Shown piece by piece: positions 46,292-54,900 of a stretch of DNA of 64,000 bases. The translations under genes and the position numbers were made by a program. The notes under the pieces were generated by a model. The model ran no database searches, was not told where the DNA came from, and was given only the letters and a program-made list of their open reading frames with translations. Source of the DNA: Aequorivita lipolytica (lineage in GTDB: Bacteria; Bacteroidota; Bacteroidia; Flavobacteriales; Flavobacteriaceae); the NCBI RefSeq assembly GCF_007997135.1, contig NZ_VORU01000006.1, forward strand, positions 1-64,000, written 5' to 3'. Within the stretch, counting starts at the first letter, position 1; each line of letters begins with the position of its first letter.

Positions 46292-46843
46292 TTATTCCGT
46301 TTTCTTTCTGTTTTTCAAAATTAATAGGGTAATGATATAAATTAATACTATGCCAAAAGGTATTACAACAAATCTGTATTCTGGTAGCAGGTACCAAAGT
46401 ACAAGAACCAAAACTGTTCTTGTAAGCGCATGGAAAATACCAACCCAATGATTAATAATCCATGAAAATGGTAGCCACATTAGTCCTGTTAAAATTCCTA
46501 CTGTTAAAGGTAATGACGAATAGTCTATAATAAAAAACGGAATTGCAATTGAATATACCAAAATTGCTTGCCCTACAGTAAAAAAGAACAGTTTGTCAAA
46601 TTCATTTTTAGGTTTTGTTTTGTCCAGAAAATTCTCGCCCGTAAATTTTGAAATAAACATTCCCAAATACACAATGCAGCCAGTGGCAATGAATAATACC
46701 CAAACAGTTGCTTGAATTGGTAGTGTAAGTCCTGCAATGCCAACTATTAACCACGCTATTAAACCAGCTAAAGGTGTTGCTAGGAATTTTCTATTTGCGA
46801 ACTCAATTCGTTGTTCTTCGAGCGTTCTTTTAGGATGGTTCAT
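46292..46843 (-). CDS. Membrane protein of unknown function (DUF7010-like)
   Basis: This 183-residue protein has about five or six hydrophobic segments (25-45, 47-66, 88-105, 110-130, 137-160 and 162-178). The N-terminal phrase LEEQRIEFANRKFLATPLAGLIAW resembles the DUF7010 family of small membrane proteins; I offer this tentatively. It is the first gene of the operon with the EEP gene. Its role is not known. Confidence 0.6.
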   Translation of the reverse strand: MNHPKRTLEEQRIEFANRKFLATPLAGLIAWLIVGIAGLTLPIQATVWVLFIATGCIVYLGMFISKFTGENFLDKTKPKNEFDKLFFFTVGQAILVYSIAIPFFIIDYSSLPLTVGILTGLMWLPFSWIINHWVGIFHALTRTVLVLVLWYLLPEYRFVVIPFGIVLIYIITLLILKNRKKTE

Positions 46844-46911
46844 TTATTAGTATGGTTGTTGAATTTTTTAGGTTGCATTACCTTGTAAAGCAGGATTTTC
46901 TTTTTATGCAC

Positions 46912-46995
46912 CGCTAACATAACCGTCTCGCTCGTGCCGGAAATGCTGGGTTACTCATTGAGCCGAAGGACACGGGCGGGACGCCCGCTACAGCG
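46912..46995 (+). repeat. Double-hairpin repeat, full copy with drifted left arm
   Basis: The left arm reads CGCTAACATAACCGTCTCGC (drifted), and the centre and right hairpin (CGGGCGGGACGCCCG) are intact. It lies 48 nt beyond the stop codon of the rhuM gene. Confidence 0.78.
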
Positions 46996-47043
46996 AGGGT
47001 TTTTGGAAAAATACAGACTGGAGGTTCGCGATAGCTAAAAGAT

Positions 47044-48048
47044 TCATTTTTTTGGAGGCTTTAGTCGCTTTATGTCTTCTTCTATTTCCTTTAAGCTTTG
47101 TTCTTTTTCTATTACTTTTTGCTGTTGTTTGAATTTCTCATATTCTTCACCTGCTTTCTCCACAGCTTTATTATGACTTATTTTTCCTGCGTGAGTTAAA
47201 AGTTCTCTGCCATTTAGTTGCAAAATACTGTCTAGTCTATTTGCCCAATCTTTCATATACATTGGCGTTTGTTGTTGTGCCATAGTTTGAGCAAATGCTA
47301 AATATTGTTCTACCAAAAGCCCTAATAGTTTTATTTCATCCTCATCTAAATAATTTTTAGCAATACTTACTTCGGTTTTTTTAATAGCTATTTTTCTCTT
47401 TTTATGATAGGAAAGCATACCCATAAGCGGTAACGAGGAGTCTGCACGCCTAAAAACTAATTCTGCTGCGGTTTGCTGGCTTATTGCCCAAAGCAGTTTG
47501 TTTTGAACCATCTTGAAAAACTGAATGGTATTTTTATCTTTTGGATCATAATCTATACTGGTAGCGTAAATGTCTTTTATTTTTTGATAGAAGAATTTTT
47601 CTGATAATCGTATTTCACGAATACGGTCTTGCAGCTCATTAAAGTAATTCATTGCAGTGCCCGACTTAAAACGGTCATCATTCAAGGCAAAACCTTTAAT
47701 AATGTATTCTTTTAAACGTTGGGTAGCCCAAATACGAAACTGTGTACCTTGCACCGATTTTACTCTATAACCTACTGATATAATAACGTCTAGATTATAA
47801 TGTTCTATATCTCTTTCAACTGTTCGAGAGCCTTCGGTCCGAACTTGTCGGAATTTCCGACTAGTTGCTTCTGCCTCCAACTCGTTTTCTGAAAACACGT
47901 TTTGAATATGCTCTGTAACAGTACTTCTACCTTTCCCAAACAAGGTAGCCATTTGGTCTTGCGTAAGCCACACCGTTTCTTCTTCTAAGCGAACATCTAT
48001 TTTAATGTTGCCGTCTTGGTTTTGGTAAATTAATATTTGGTCATCCAT
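47044..48048 (-). CDS. rhuM: RhuM-family protein
   Basis: This 334-residue protein matches the virulence-protein RhuM family: an N-terminal beta-rich part with VWLTQDQMATLFGKGRSTVTEHI (helix-turn-helix-like), the conserved YNLDVIISVGYRVKS segment, and QFRIWATQRLKEYIIKGFALND. The C-terminal half is helical with a coiled coil at 295-330. RhuM, first named in a Salmonella pathogenicity island, has no proven biochemical role and is frequent in mobile and defence islands. It is next to a ParDE module, so it may belong to the same kind of genetic cargo. Confidence 0.88.
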   Translation of the reverse strand: MDDQILIYQNQDGNIKIDVRLEEETVWLTQDQMATLFGKGRSTVTEHIQNVFSENELEAEATSRKFRQVRTEGSRTVERDIEHYNLDVIISVGYRVKSVQGTQFRIWATQRLKEYIIKGFALNDDRFKSGTAMNYFNELQDRIREIRLSEKFFYQKIKDIYATSIDYDPKDKNTIQFFKMVQNKLLWAISQQTAAELVFRRADSSLPLMGMLSYHKKRKIAIKKTEVSIAKNYLDEDEIKLLGLLVEQYLAFAQTMAQQQTPMYMKDWANRLDSILQLNGRELLTHAGKISHNKAVEKAGEEYEKFKQQQKVIEKEQSLKEIEEDIKRLKPPKK

Positions 48049-48107
48049 TGTCTTGAACTAGTCTTTTGACAGATTTTCTGATGGGCTTTTATTTTTAGTG
48101 GTCTTCA

Positions 48108-48167
48108 TTCGCGCTCGTACCAGAAATGCTGGGTTACTCACTGAGCCGAAGTACACGGGCGAGTACA
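48108..48167 (+). repeat. Double-hairpin repeat, truncated copy
   Basis: The centre GGGTTACTCACTGAGCC is intact; the left arm is shortened (CGCGCTCGTACC) and the right hairpin ends after CACGGGCGAG. It ends 4 nt from the toxin stop codon. Confidence 0.72.
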
Positions 48168-48171
48168 GTTT

Positions 48172-48471
48172 TTATTCCACGCCTCTTTTCCTCAAATCCA
48201 TTCTTTCGTGTAAAATTCTTGTTATTTCAACATAGCTTTCGCTTAAAGGTCTGTAGAATATAATATGTCGATTTGCTTTCATTCCCAGAAGTTGCTTTGA
48301 TATTCCTTCATAGTTTTTTCCTAAATCTGGATTTTCTGCAATTTCTTGGCAATTAGAAATTAGTGAATCGTAATATTTGTCAGCTTGTTGTTCTGACCAA
48401 ACCTCAAAAGTATAATTCCAAATCTTTGATAAATCCGCAACAGCTTTGTTCGTCAACTTATATTCAGCCAT
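48172..48471 (-). CDS. parE: ParE/RelE-family toxin
   Basis: This 99-residue protein has the ParE/RelE toxin fold. The N-terminal helix pair begins AEYKLTNKAVADLSKIWNYT, followed by the strands MKANRHIIFYR and YVEITRILHERMD. ParE toxins poison gyrase; the RelE branch cuts ribosome-bound mRNA. The RILHERMDLR ending favours ParE. Its start overlaps the antitoxin stop by 8 nt, the usual coupled order antitoxin then toxin. Confidence 0.88.
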   Translation of the reverse strand: MAEYKLTNKAVADLSKIWNYTFEVWSEQQADKYYDSLISNCQEIAENPDLGKNYEGISKQLLGMKANRHIIFYRPLSESYVEITRILHERMDLRKRGVE

Positions 48472-48715
48472 TCGAGTGTTTTTTCGCTTTTAGAGATTCA
48501 AGGTGTTTCTTTGGGTCAAAGTCGTGAGCTATTCCACTGTCAATTCCTTCTTGAATTGCGCTTTTCAGAGCAATCACTTTGCTTTCTTCCTCTTCTAAAA
48601 GTCTTAATCCTGCGCGTATTACTTCGCTAACATTTTTGAACCTTCCTTCACTTATACTACTTTGAACGAATTGATCAAAATAATTTCCGAGTGATATTGA
48701 TGTGTTTTTGTTCAT
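48464..48715 (-). CDS. parD: ParD-family antitoxin
   Basis: This 83-residue ribbon-helix-helix protein has a ParD-type N-terminus (NTSISLGNYFDQFVQSSISEGRFKNVSEVIRAGLRLLEEEE) and a disordered, charged C-terminal tail that would wrap the toxin. It binds its own promoter as a dimer and represses the operon, as is usual for the family. The 677-bp spacer upstream (48716-49392) must hold that promoter. It is unlike the neighbouring membrane genes and is the only clear toxin-antitoxin module in the window. Confidence 0.9.
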   Translation of the reverse strand: MNKNTSISLGNYFDQFVQSSISEGRFKNVSEVIRAGLRLLEEEESKVIALKSAIQEGIDSGIAHDFDPKKHLESLKAKKHSNG

Positions 48716-49392
48716 TTGATTACAATTTTACTCAAATATACCAAAAATTGGTATTTTGGCAAAATTTTTATCAAATCGTGGGCGCCTTGCGTATATACGC
48801 CATCTTGCTCATGTTATTTTAAATACAGTAAAAAAAATATTTGAAGGTATTCAAATGCTTGCATCCGCAGGATGAAGGTGAAGTTGAAGTTGAAGTTGAA
48901 ACTGAAGTTGAAAAAGCCATCTTTGAAGAACACGCGTTGCAAACACACACCAGCTTAGGATTATAGATTCATAAAATCAGTTACCGTATATCTTAAAGGA
49001 AGATCAAAATTGCCTTCGTTTAGTTTTCGCTAGCGCGAGCGTCTCGCTCGTGGCGCAAATGCTGGGTTACTCACTGAGCCGAAGGATACGGGGGAATTGT
49101 TTATTGTTTATTGTTTGTCTTCTTATTTTTTTGCTAGCGCGAGCGTCTCGCTCGTGCCAGAAATGCTGGGTTACTCACTGAGCCGAAAGACACGGGGGAA
49201 TTGTTTATTGTTTATTGTTTATTGTTTGTCTTCTTATTCTTTTGCTAGTGCGAGCGTCTCGCTCGTGCCGGAAATGCTGGGTTACTCACTGAGACGAAGG
49301 ACACGGGCGGGACGCCCGCGCCAGCAGGGGGTAAAGATTTGATGGTTATTTCAAATATAAACAAACTGCTCATTAAGTAATAGCTCATCTAA
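48716..49392. repeat. 677-bp spacer with module C and a triple tandem repeat array
   Basis: The left part has no gene and holds spacer module C: a GAAGTT microsatellite at 48873-48914, the ACACGCGTTGCAAACAC stretch, and the first copy of the double-hairpin repeat from 49029. The right part is the tandem array at 49029-49325. The parD promoter must be at the left end. No open frame is convincing; an 81-codon frame that runs through the array is an artefact of the repeats. Confidence 0.7.
49029..49325 (+). repeat. Tandem array of three double-hairpin repeats
   Basis: Repeat units start at 49029, 49133 and 49244. The first two lack the right hairpin, which is replaced by GGGGAATTGTTTATTG... through TTCTTATT; the third is full length. 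The units are 104 and 111 bp long; the 7-bp difference is one extra TTTATTG step, so the linker contains a variable-number heptamer. The array ends 67 nt from the stop codon of the gene at 49393. Confidence 0.82.
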
Positions 49393-49941
49393 TTATTCTA
49401 TATGCGGCTCATCGTTTTTATCTTTTCTGTTTAACCATTTTGCAATGTGTACATAGTTTGTTAATAGTATATAACCAAGAATTATATTCATTCCCGCAAT
49501 AGCCCAATTAAAATAATCAAATGGTTTCCCGAAAGCTAAATCTTCCATAGCGTTTAAACCATTTGTGGCAACCTGTTTTTTAAAAGCCAGATAACACGAG
49601 TGGAGAAAGTCTGGTAGATAATCTATTATTAGAAAGCCACCGATTACTATTAATGCTAATTGCACAATGGTTCGGCTGTTAAAATTGCTAAACACAATAC
49701 GGTCATCGTCAAAGCCTTTATCTATTTTAAGTAGGTCGATGATTTTGTCGGTTTTTAAAATTAGAAATATGTAAACTAGAAATACGAATACTAAAATCCC
49801 TAAAATCCAGAGAAAAGAAAAGGGTTCAAAATCATAAATTATATAACTAATATTTGAGGGGATGTAATAGAATACCGCTAATATTAAGGAATAAAGGCCA
49901 AATAGTTTGATTATGATTCGGAAGAAGTCTTTTTTGGTCAT
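49393..49941 (-). CDS. Four-helix membrane protein of unknown function
   Basis: This 182-residue protein has four hydrophobic segments near residues 9-27, 40-62, 91-109 and 146-167, with a short soluble loop (KIIDLLKIDKGFDDDR) after the second. No enzymatic motif is visible and no family is recognised. The low-complexity hydrophobic composition and AT-rich codons are similar to the other island membrane genes. It is a solo unit. Confidence 0.6.
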   Translation of the reverse strand: MTKKDFFRIIIKLFGLYSLILAVFYYIPSNISYIIYDFEPFSFLWILGILVFVFLVYIFLILKTDKIIDLLKIDKGFDDDRIVFSNFNSRTIVQLALIVIGGFLIIDYLPDFLHSCYLAFKKQVATNGLNAMEDLAFGKPFDYFNWAIAGMNIILGYILLTNYVHIAKWLNRKDKNDEPHIE

Positions 49942-49970
49942 AGTTTTTTGAGTGATTTCAATTTAACTTA

Positions 49971-49999
49971 GAGACACGGGCGGGACGCCCGCGCCAGCG
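49971..49999 (+). repeat. Double-hairpin repeat, right half only
   Basis: GACACGGGCGGGACGCCCG and GCCAGCG are a perfect copy of the right hairpin; the left half is absent. It lies 13 nt beyond the stop codon of the gene at 50013. Confidence 0.75.
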
Positions 50000-50012
50000 T
50001 GAGGTATTTATT

Positions 50013-50822
50013 TTACTTTTTATCTATTATATTCAAATCATAATAATATTCTTTACCGCAAGAGCACTCTTCTATTAAGCCAGAATCATAGAAATTAACA
50101 AAATTCCTTACAGCAAAAATAGCCGTCGTATAGTCAAATTTTATTAGCCTTTGGTAAAGATCTTTATACTTTGTATTCGTTTTTTCAGGTGAAGGTTTTA
50201 AATGAATTATATCATTTCTTAAACAAATGATTCGCCGAATAATATTGTCATCTTTTCTATTAACTCTTTTAAACTTATCTTTTTTTATTTCCGGAATTGC
50301 CGTGTTGATTTTGTAGTCAAGGGTTAATTTTTTCATTGGTTCTCCGTTTTTATCAATGGGTTGATAATCATCTGTAATTATGCTATTAGCATAAGTTTCA
50401 ATTGTTGCCTGAAGATTTATAATACAATTAGTTGCTAGCTGAAAAAAAAATCCAAATTTCTTTGGGTCAACTAGCTTTCGATGATTTTTCAGTGTAGGAG
50501 AATCTTCTATCAATGTATTTTGGCTTGCAACCAAATTTTTATGACTCATTACTGCGTTTGAGTAAAAAATAGTGACAGGATTTAACTCTGGCAAAACTAT
50601 TTTTTTCCCAAAATGAAATACATCAAAACCAAAAACTATATTATCATCAAATAATATCATTAAATCATAACCATATTGATCAGAAGTTTTTTTTGAGTTT
50701 TCAACTTCAGTTATTATTTTTTGACTTTCCTCTGGTATTACAATGTCTTTTATTACTTCAGAAGGATTAAAGTCAATATCAATATTTGTTGTTGGTTTTA
50801 ATTTTGTGTGTGTTAGATGCAT
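50013..50822 (-). CDS. Protein with HEPN-like RNxxxH motif, possible abortive-infection RNase
   Basis: This 269-residue soluble protein is not recognised as a whole. Its C-terminal half is helical and contains RNDIIH at residues 202-207, which fits the catalytic RNxxxH (Rx4H) motif of HEPN RNases. An earlier helix (CIINLQATIETYANSII, about 133-149) could be the partner helix. HEPN proteins cut RNA in many abortive-infection and toxin-antitoxin systems. The N-terminal ~110 residues (beta-rich) are of unknown type. It sits 1.1 kb from the type IIG enzyme in the same island, but no antitoxin is adjacent. Confidence 0.55.
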   Translation of the reverse strand: MHLTHTKLKPTTNIDIDFNPSEVIKDIVIPEESQKIITEVENSKKTSDQYGYDLMILFDDNIVFGFDVFHFGKKIVLPELNPVTIFYSNAVMSHKNLVASQNTLIEDSPTLKNHRKLVDPKKFGFFFQLATNCIINLQATIETYANSIITDDYQPIDKNGEPMKKLTLDYKINTAIPEIKKDKFKRVNRKDDNIIRRIICLRNDIIHLKPSPEKTNTKYKDLYQRLIKFDYTTAIFAVRNFVNFYDSGLIEECSCGKEYYYDLNIIDKK

Positions 50823-50948
50823 TTAAAGTTTATTGTTTTTGTTACCGACATGGATGGTATTATCGGGATGGTTTTACAGTTAAAAATGATATATATAGGT
50901 ACAATTTACATGGAGAACACGCGTAACAAAGGTAAGTTAACGTGGGGT

Positions 50949-51644
50949 TTATACATCTAATCGTTCGATATATGTATCTAAATTTATTGTACATTGATAG
51001 AATTCATAAAGCATTGGACATAGAAAAGACAGGTTTTCTTTTTCTTCAATCATACCTTTTTGATCTAAATAGATATAACCTATTCTCATAAATGCGCATT
51101 TCCGAATATCATTCAATAGTCTAATATGGTCAGTTTCCAAGTGAGACATGAATCTAAATAGCTCTTCTATGTGGTCATTGGTCTTTTTTTGGATATTTTT
51201 AAAATGTTCTAAATAACTAATTGGAGAAATAGTACCTCTAATCCATAAGAAATCATACGTATCTGTAATTTTATTAAGAAGACAAAATGTTTCAAAATCC
51301 GCTTTGGTCAGTCCCCTTTTTACAGTAGGTATGTCAGACGGGGGTTGTATTCCTAAATTAGGTTTTATAATTGTACTTCCGGTATATGCAATATCAAAAG
51401 ATAACCATTTTGCAGTTGCGTAAATATTTTTTAAATCTCTTTTTTTGGGTAGAGCCACCACCACCTCATAGAATAAATAGGTTACAATATAAGCTAGACT
51501 TAAATCATAGGTGACTTCACCAATCTCACTACCTATGTCCCATATTTCAGGCACAGAAACAAAAATGAATTTTATGACTAAAATGCAGCCTATAGCGATA
51601 ATTAAGATTGTTCGTAGTACAATGTTTTGTTTTTTGGTAGTCAT
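50949..51644 (-). CDS. Two-helix membrane protein of unknown function
   Basis: This 231-residue protein has two N-terminal membrane helices (about 10-28 and 44-66) separated by a short loop, and then a helical cytosolic part of about 165 residues (KKTNDHIEELFRFMSHLETDHIRLLNDI looks like a coiled segment). No catalytic motif is seen. It lies between the HEPN-like gene and the restriction-methylase on the same strand, so it could be a defence-associated membrane effector, which is inference only. Confidence 0.6.
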   Translation of the reverse strand: MTTKKQNIVLRTILIIAIGCILVIKFIFVSVPEIWDIGSEIGEVTYDLSLAYIVTYLFYEVVVALPKKRDLKNIYATAKWLSFDIAYTGSTIIKPNLGIQPPSDIPTVKRGLTKADFETFCLLNKITDTYDFLWIRGTISPISYLEHFKNIQKKTNDHIEELFRFMSHLETDHIRLLNDIRKCAFMRIGYIYLDQKGMIEEKENLSFLCPMLYEFYQCTINLDTYIERLDV

Positions 51645-51684
51645 TATATTTGCGCCTATCTTAATTATTTACATATAGCAGTTA

Positions 51685-51825
51685 TTAATCCCCAGGATTA
51701 TGCCTATGAGGTTTTAGACCTGGGTGATTCGGTTTGCTTGGAGGAGCAACCCTTCTTCTTCTATCTGGCGTATCATCAGGCTTATTTGGCTTCGGTCCAG
51801 GTTTAATTGCTTTAATTGTCAACAT
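51685..51825 (-). CDS. Possible 46-residue proline-rich peptide
   Basis: An ATG at 51825 opens a frame ending TAA at 51685-51687, with sequence rich in Pro, Lys and Arg (IKPGPKPNKPDDTPDRRRR, then PPSKPNHPGLKP). It has no AT-rich noise character, unlike the flanking spacer, so the frame may be coding. Without relatives I cannot rule out chance. It lies upstream of the 231-residue gene and downstream of the restriction-methylase. Confidence 0.35.
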   Translation of the reverse strand: MLTIKAIKPGPKPNKPDDTPDRRRRVAPPSKPNHPGLKPHRHNPGD

Positions 51826-51928
51826 CGCATTTTGTTATAAAATTATTCTTAAACAAGTTACTCTATTTAACTATTTACAGTCTCGTTTTTCATAGGTTGT
51901 TCTTAACAAACTTTTCAACATTGAACTT

Positions 51929-54900
51929 TTAAACAGTTGCCTCCTCAATAATAGCAACCTCATCTTCCGTTAGGTTGTAGAGTTGATAGACTAGCTGGTC
52001 TATTTGGGCTTCGAGGGCGGTGGTGTCTGCTTTTACATCTGTTTGTTTAAGAGCGAAAATGTTTTCCACTAAATCAACAATTTTAGATTCTATTTCTTCA
52101 TCTACAATTTTAATGGGAAGCATTCTGCACTGACCAATTTTCGCTTTCGGAAAAACTCCATCCCTTTCTGAAAATTTGTTCACGAAATAGAAACCCATAA
52201 GTTTTGAATTTAATATCCCGACCAAATATTTACAATTGTATTCAGGGTTTGGTATGAATACGTGCGCTGTATTTTTGACAGTATAATCTTCTTTTGTGTA
52301 ACTAACAAGTAAACCACTTTTACTAGGTATTTCACGAATAATAAATCTTTCGCCTTCGAAATATTTTGAATCGCGAGCTGCCCCAAGATGTTTACCGTAT
52401 TTTAGGTAATTACCTTTCCAATTTATAGAATATTTTTCCACATCTGAACCAGTTACATGTTTTCTAAAGTCTTCACTCAGCTTTTCCTTAGAATTGAAAA
52501 CTTTCTCCTTCCGGTCGGAAATTGTTTGAGGCGGTGTACCCTTTCCTGTTTCGTATTCTTTTATTCCACTGGAAGAATCGGTAATTTCATTTAAGAGAAC
52601 AGTTTCTGTCTCAATCTTTGACAATAATTCTTTGTTAACAGAACTTGTAAGAAAATCGAAATAATAATTTTCATTGTTTTCAAAAGTAGACTGCTTGAAT
52701 TTTTCAAAGAAAACAAAATCAGTTTTATTGATTTCAAAAGCATTTAATGAGCTATCATTTTTTTTCGGTAATTGACAAGTAATTACCACTGTATCAACAG
52801 TTGCGTCTGGAAATACCCCAATAGGAGTGTTTATTATATTGTTCACAGAACTTTCATCTAAAATGAATTTTCTAATCTTCGAATTATTTAGATTATTAGA
52901 GATTGAATTTGGTATTATAAATCCAAAATTGCCTTTCTTATGAAGGACTTGAAAAGCCTTTTCTATGAATAATATGAATAGATCGGATTGATATTCTGCA
53001 ACAGAATAATTATTTAGCATATAATTCTTTTCATGAACATCTTTAATGTCTCTGAAATTAACATAAGGCGGATTCCCAATAACCACATCAAAGCCCACAA
53101 AATCCCCACTATCATCCAGCACCTCGGGAAACTCAAAGCGCCATTCAAAGGCATCTTCGTAAATCTTGTTGTTTTTTATTTCTTCTATTTCGGTTTCCAG
53201 CTTGGTGGTGGCTTCCGCCAGTTGCTTTAGCTTTTTGTTCCAAACGGCTTTTTCCTTTTGGGTCATCGCAAACATTTGAGTTTGGTTGGTCATGCCAAAG
53301 AGTTCGCCCTTTAGTTTGGTCAACCGTTTCACCTTTGGGTCGTTGCTGGAAATTTCACTTCTAAAATCGCTCTTTATGGCGTCTATCAGCTTTTCCATGG
53401 CGTGCTTCTGCTCCTTGTTTTGGGCGTTGCGGTAGGTATCTACCGCCACACGGTAGCTGTCTATGGTCCATTTGCTGCTTTTTAGGGCTTTTGTTAGGTC
53501 TGCATCAAGCGCAAACCTGCTAATGAGGGAGTTGCCGCACTTTATGTTTATGTCTATGTTTGGGAGGGTTTCTAGTTCGGTTTCGTTTTTATAATAGGCG
53601 TTTTTAAGCAGCTCTATCCAAAGCCGCAGGCGGCAGATTTTTACTGAGTTTGGGTTTATGTCTACCCCAAACAGGCAGTTTTCAATAATGGTCTGCTTTT
53701 CGTGAAAGAGGGTTTGCTGTATGCGCTGGCTTTCTGAAACAACGGGCACTTCGGCTCCGCTCAGTGACCGTTTTGAAGGATTGTATTCAAAGAGTTCGCC
53801 GTCTTCGTCGGTTACTATCAATTCGTCATTTACTACTTCAAACTGATATTCCTTTAAACGCTTGCCGTCGCGGTCCTGCAATATTTTTAGGTCGTTCTTG
53901 ATGGCAATCATTTCATTTAAGGCAGAAACTAGGAAATGCCCGGAGCCCACTGCGGGATCACATATTTTTAGGCTGTTTACAATTTGGTTGGCTTCTGCCC
54001 TATCTTCTGTTCCTATTTTATCATACAGCGCATCAATATCTTTACAATCCCAGCCTTTGGTTTCGTTAAACTTTTGCACCACCGCCTTGCGGATGGTTTC
54101 GCGGCACATATACATTGTGATAAAGCCGGGGGTAAAGAAAGAGCCGTCTTTATAGCCGTTTATCTTTTCAAAGATAAGCCCGAGTACCGAGGCGTTGATG
54201 AGGGTTTTGTTGTCTTCCTGTATTTCTTCTTTGCCCTCGCTGCTAAAGTCGTAAGCGTTTAGGAATTCAAACAGATATTCCAAAGTGCTTAAACTGCCCG
54301 TGCGTTTTTTACCGTTATCGGTCTTTAGCACGGTGGCTTGATAGATAGGCAGGGGTTTATCGTCGCGCAGGTTGCTTATAAACAGCGTGCCGTGCTCAAT
54401 GCCCGTAGGTTCAAAGAGCGAACTGTTTAGGTAGGGCACTTTTGCGAAAGTGTCCTTTACATCCTCATTGCGCTGCTCGTGTTTGCGGGCCAGCACTTGG
54501 AAGAAGAGGCTGTTGAGGTCGTCATAGTTTTTTATCTTGTCTATGCTTAGGAACTCGTAACTCTTATCGCTTTTATGATATGTGAGTAGCTGCGCCTCCA
54601 ACAGTTTTAGGAAAAGAATACGGTTTATCCAAGTAATGGCTAACTCTAAGCCTACGTTGAAAAGACGTTCCTCTTGGGTAGCGCCAAAGTGGAGTGGATT
54701 ATCCAAACGGTTTATTTTATCTAAACTATCTAATTGAATGATAGCGTTTTCCAAAAAACTGCCTGTATTGCGTTCTCCTGCTTTGTTGCGTTCTATCAGT
54801 TTTTTGCTGCCTTCCTTTGTTTCGGAAAGGCCTATTATGTGGAGCAGTTCCCCATAAAAGCGTTTGTCCAGACTATTGCTGTCATTGGCGAAAGGAAGTT

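Noticed and set aside
49029-49325. CRISPR-like array
   Set aside because: Units are 104-111 bp, linkers are almost identical and no cas gene is present, so there are no spacers in the CRISPR sense.
49097-49342. 81-codon frame with internal repeats (LVPEMLGYSL twice)
   Set aside because: It is the translation of the tandem double-hairpin repeats; the same frame text appears at 45072, again in a repeat.
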